Source: Actinomycetota bacterium
GTDB taxonomy: Bacteria > Actinomycetota > Acidimicrobiia > IMCC26256 > VFJJ01
NCBI GenBank assembly: GCA_009886115.1
Contig: VFJJ01000069.1
Coordinates: forward strand, 1 to 64,000
Length of the DNA: 64,000 nucleotides
Reading direction: 5' to 3'
This document shows positions 61,311-64,000 of this stretch, in pieces (position 1 is the first letter of the stretch; each line of letters starts with the position of its first letter). Below the pieces are notes generated by a model, which was not told the origin of the DNA, made no database searches, and saw nothing but the letters and a program-made list of their open reading frames with translations. A program made the translations under genes and the position numbers.

Positions 61311-61360
61311 CCCGTGCACCACCCTGTTCCCGGTGGTGGGCTGGTTCGGGCCCGTGCACC
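61311..61360. promoter_or_regulatory. hairpin CACCACC-N8-GGTGGTG flanked by 10-bp direct repeats CCCGTGCACC, in the MFS/rtcB divergent gap
   Basis: Stem 61317-61323/61332-61338; CCCGTGCACC at 61311-61320 and 61351-61360. Confidence 0.5.
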
Positions 61361-61413
61361 GAGTCGGGCGGAAAAGGCCTTACCGGCCGAGATGATGTCG
61401 TCACAATGGGCCC

Positions 61414-62571
61414 ATGGAATGGATCACCCCCCACCTGGCCTCCTGGGCTTCCGAGGTCGATGACGTCACGATGGCCCAGGCGTTACGGCTCTCGCGGCTG
61501 CCCGTCATCGCGGGTCACGTTGCGCTCATGCCCGACGCCCATCTCGGTATCGGCGCCACGGTCGGCAGCGTCATCGCGACCGAAGGTGCCGTGATCCCAT
61601 CGGCGGTCGGTGTCGACCTGGGCTGCGGGATGGCCGCAGTCCACACCACGTTGCGGGCCGAGGACCTGCCCGACGACCTCGCGCGTTTCATGCCTGTCGT
61701 CGAGAAGGCCGTCCCGGCAGGCATCGGCCAGCACTTCCGCGGCGCCGACACGCCCGGCCGAGCCTGGCTGGCCGCCAACCCCGCGCCGACGCTGCTCGAG
61801 CACCGGCTCGAGACCAAGACCGTGCAGCAGTTCGGGTCGCTCGGCTCGGGCAACCACTTCTTCGAGATCTGCCTCTCGAGCGAAGACGAGGTGTGGCTGG
61901 TGCTGCACTCGGGCAGCCGCGGAATCGGCAACATCCTCGCCACCGGGCACATCGGCCGGGCCCGCGGCGCTATGAAGGAGGCGCTGGTGACGCTCGAGGA
62001 CCCCGAGCTGGCCTGGTTCGTGGAGGGCACGCCCGAGTTCGAGGCCTACGTGGCCGACATGCTGTGGGCCCAGCGCTACGCCCGGGCCAACCGGGACTGC
62101 ATGCTCGACCGGGTAACTGCCGAGTTCCTGCGTTTCGTCGGTCACGGTACGGAGCGCACGAGGGTCAACTGCCATCACAACTTCTGCCAGCGCGAGCACC
62201 ACCACGGTCACGACCTCTGGGTCACCCGCAAGGGTGCGATCAAGGCCGACCTCGGCGACTGGGGGATCATCCCCGGTTCGATGGGCGCCCGGTCATACAT
62301 CGTGCGCGGCAAGGGGCAGCCCGACAGCTTCCGCTCGTGCGCCCACGGCGCCGGCCGGCGGCTGTCACGCAACGCGGCACGAAAGCGTTACACCGCGTCG
62401 GATCTCGCCGAGCGCATGAGCGGCCGAGTGTGGAACGACAGCGCGGCCGAGAAGCTGATCGATGAGATCCCCGACGCGTACAAGCCCATCGAGCAGGTGA
62501 TGGCCGACCAGGCCGACCTGGTCACCGTGGTGACCGAGCTGCGGCAGATCCTCAACCACAAGGGGAGCTGA
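61414..62571 (+). CDS. rtcB: RNA-splicing ligase RtcB family protein
   Basis: MPDAHLGIGATVGSVI, GVDLGCGMAAV, GSLGSGNHFFEI, LHSGSRGIGN, VNCHHNFCQRE, KGAIKA, IPGSMGARSYIVRGKG. Confidence 0.96.
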   Translation: MEWITPHLASWASEVDDVTMAQALRLSRLPVIAGHVALMPDAHLGIGATVGSVIATEGAVIPSAVGVDLGCGMAAVHTTLRAEDLPDDLARFMPVVEKAVPAGIGQHFRGADTPGRAWLAANPAPTLLEHRLETKTVQQFGSLGSGNHFFEICLSSEDEVWLVLHSGSRGIGNILATGHIGRARGAMKEALVTLEDPELAWFVEGTPEFEAYVADMLWAQRYARANRDCMLDRVTAEFLRFVGHGTERTRVNCHHNFCQREHHHGHDLWVTRKGAIKADLGDWGIIPGSMGARSYIVRGKGQPDSFRSCAHGAGRRLSRNAARKRYTASDLAERMSGRVWNDSAAEKLIDEIPDAYKPIEQVMADQADLVTVVTELRQILNHKGS

Positions 62572-62584
62572 ACCACTCCCGGTG

Positions 62585-62629
62585 TCACCGGGCTCACCGG
62601 GCTCACCGGGCTCACCATGTTCACCGGGA
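62585..62629. repeat. 9-bp tandem repeat x5 (TCACCGGGC and variants) reaching the stop codon of the downstream minus-strand gene
   Basis: Three perfect TCACCGGGC, then TCACCATGT and TCACCGGGA. Confidence 0.93.
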
Positions 62630-63763
62630 GAGCTGATCGGCAACTGCTTTTCTCGCCTCGAGATCGCCGAGCGCCGCTTCGGCCCGGGCGAGGAAGGCGG
62701 CTGCGAACACCTGGCGGGCCGCGGTCGCGTTCGCCGGGAACGTCACGATCTGGCAACAGGCCGGGACGGTGTAGGCCGCATGGAGCCGATGGGCGAGCCA
62801 AGCCTCGTCGTAGCTGATGGGGGCGGCGCCGAGCGCCCGTCGGACGTCGAGATAGTGGCGCAGGAGAGCGCGCTCGTGGGCTCGGCGGTCGTCGACCGAC
62901 AGGGCCATGTTCATGAAGTAGCTCACGTCGCGCATGGGGCTCGTGATGTTGATGATCCCCCAGTCGAGGAAGCCCACCCTCGCGCCAGAACCCGCGGCCA
63001 CGTCGACGACGCTGCCGCTGTCGATGTCGATGTCGATGTCGATGAACAGGTTTCCGATGTGCGGATCGCCGTGAACGACCGTGAGCGGGCCCCGGTGCCA
63101 CAAGTGGTGCAGCGCTCGGTTGTCGGAGATGTAGAGCTCGGCGATCGCCGCGAAGTCCGTGCTCAGCCGGTCGCCGTGATGATCGAGCCCGTAACGCAGC
63201 ATGTTCGCCCCGTAGCTGCGCCCGTGCGTGGCCTCGGGTATCCACGGCACCTCCAGCTCGCGCCGAGCCGGATCTTCGAAGCGCGCGTGGAGCTGGGCCA
63301 GGGCGGCGAGGGCCCCCATGGCGGCCTCGGGCGAGACGCCCCAGGTGCCGTCCGAAATCAGACAGTTACTACTATCGAGATCGTCGAGGGCGACGATGAA
63401 TGCTCCGGTCTCATCGTCGAAGAGCGCAAGGTGCGCGTGCGGAAGCCGCATTGACAGCGTTGGCGCCAGCTCACGGTAGAAGCGCGCCTCGCGCTGTCCC
63501 ATGCCGGTGGCGGCAACGGCGTCACGGCGAGAGCTCTCGAGTGGAAGCATCTTGACGAACAGGCTCGATGAGACCGGGTCGCTCCCCCCAGCTTCGACCT
63601 CGATCCGGAGCCGCACGTGCGTGTTCGTCACCTCACGAACGTCGAGCACCTCGACCGACGAGACGACGACACCAGGCTGGTGCTGCGAGAGTGCCGCCGT
63701 CAGCCACTCGGCGGTGATCTCCTCTGGAGTGGCCGGTATCCCCGTCGTCGAACCTCGGGACAC
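62621..63763 (-). CDS. phosphotransferase family protein (APH/ecdysteroid-kinase-like)
   Basis: LTVVHGDPHIGNLFIDIDIDID...VGFLDWGIINITSPMRDVSYFMNMAL. Confidence 0.88.
   Translation of the reverse strand: MSRGSTTGIPATPEEITAEWLTAALSQHQPGVVVSSVEVLDVREVTNTHVRLRIEVEAGGSDPVSSSLFVKMLPLESSRRDAVAATGMGQREARFYRELAPTLSMRLPHAHLALFDDETGAFIVALDDLDSSNCLISDGTWGVSPEAAMGALAALAQLHARFEDPARRELEVPWIPEATHGRSYGANMLRYGLDHHGDRLSTDFAAIAELYISDNRALHHLWHRGPLTVVHGDPHIGNLFIDIDIDIDSGSVVDVAAGSGARVGFLDWGIINITSPMRDVSYFMNMALSVDDRRAHERALLRHYLDVRRALGAAPISYDEAWLAHRLHAAYTVPACCQIVTFPANATAARQVFAAAFLARAEAALGDLEARKAVADQLSR
63021..63044 (-). repeat. 6-bp in-frame tandem repeat x4 (ID) directly after the phosphotransferase HGDPHIGN loop
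   Basis: TCGATG x4 on plus strand, encoding FIDIDIDID. Confidence 0.95.
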
Positions 63764-63774
63764 GTCGTCCGTCC

Positions 63775-64000
63775 TCAGGTCGGGTCGGTTGCGGACTCGG
63801 TCGACAGCAGGCGGCCGGCCGTCTCACTCACCCGGGCACCCAGTTCGGTCCGGCAGATGAGGAGGTCGGGCAGCCATGGCCGTTCCTGGTTGTACATCAG
63901 CGGTGCGCCGTCGAGGCGTGTGACGTGCAGCCCGGCTGCGGTGGCAACGCCGGCGGGTGCGGCATTGTCCCACTCCCATTGGCCACCGGCGTGGGCGTAC
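63775..64000 (-). CDS. cysQ: 3'(2'),5'-bisphosphate nucleotidase/inositol monophosphatase-like, C-terminal part (continues beyond window)
   Basis: Minus-strand reading from the window edge: [57 protein letters not shown]... to TGA at 63777-63775. Confidence 0.75.
   Translation of the reverse strand, partial: YAHAGGQWEWDNAAPAGVATAAGLHVTRLDGAPLMYNQERPWLPDLLICRTELGARVSETAGRLLSTESATDPT

Overview
High-GC actinobacterial-type chromosomal segment, densely coding. Gene style (GTG starts, ATGA/GTGA overlaps, LLM and F420-type oxidoreductases, DUF35/thiolase pairs) suggests an Actinomycetota/Acidimicrobiia-like organism, but no taxonomic marker was checked. I saw no rRNA, tRNA, CRISPR array, prophage or transposase. 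Main blocks: (1) 3.6-10.7 kb, a sulfur-type respiratory module: CstB-like MBL/rhodanese protein, a fused FeS-NrfD protein, a molybdopterin oxidoreductase and a TorD-like chaperone; (2) 11.7-15.5 kb, a three-subunit xanthine dehydrogenase/CO dehydrogenase-family hydroxylase; (3) 17-24.5 kb, an amidohydrolase/ADH/SDR catabolic block with a duplicated amidohydrolase; (4) 24.6-28.5 kb, a homoserine-kinase-like gene divergent from two atypical fold-type II PLP enzymes; (5) 28.7-30.6 kb, a sigma-like/zf-HC2/TM/Thr-Pro-tail fusion; (6) 30.8-40.9 kb, a phosphoribosyltransferase, a fused XdhD-like hydroxylase, an SsnA-like amidohydrolase, LLM, HTH, carbamoylases and an alpha-hydroxyacid oxidase, resembling a purine/hydantoin-type N-heterocycle catabolic island; (7) 44-64 kb, mixed housekeeping and lipid/CoA genes, including a DUF3516-type helicase, YceI/MarR, acetoacetyl-CoA synthetase, thiolase/DUF35 and RtcB. 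Most notable non-gene signals: a shared 16-17 bp operator-like motif (TTCAACA-n3-TGTTGAA and variants) at the promoters of blocks 2, 4 and 6; short tandem repeat arrays that repeatedly overlap TGA stop codons; and a ~100 bp imperfect inverted repeat at 43.9 kb. All functional names come from reading the translations by eye; no database search was run.
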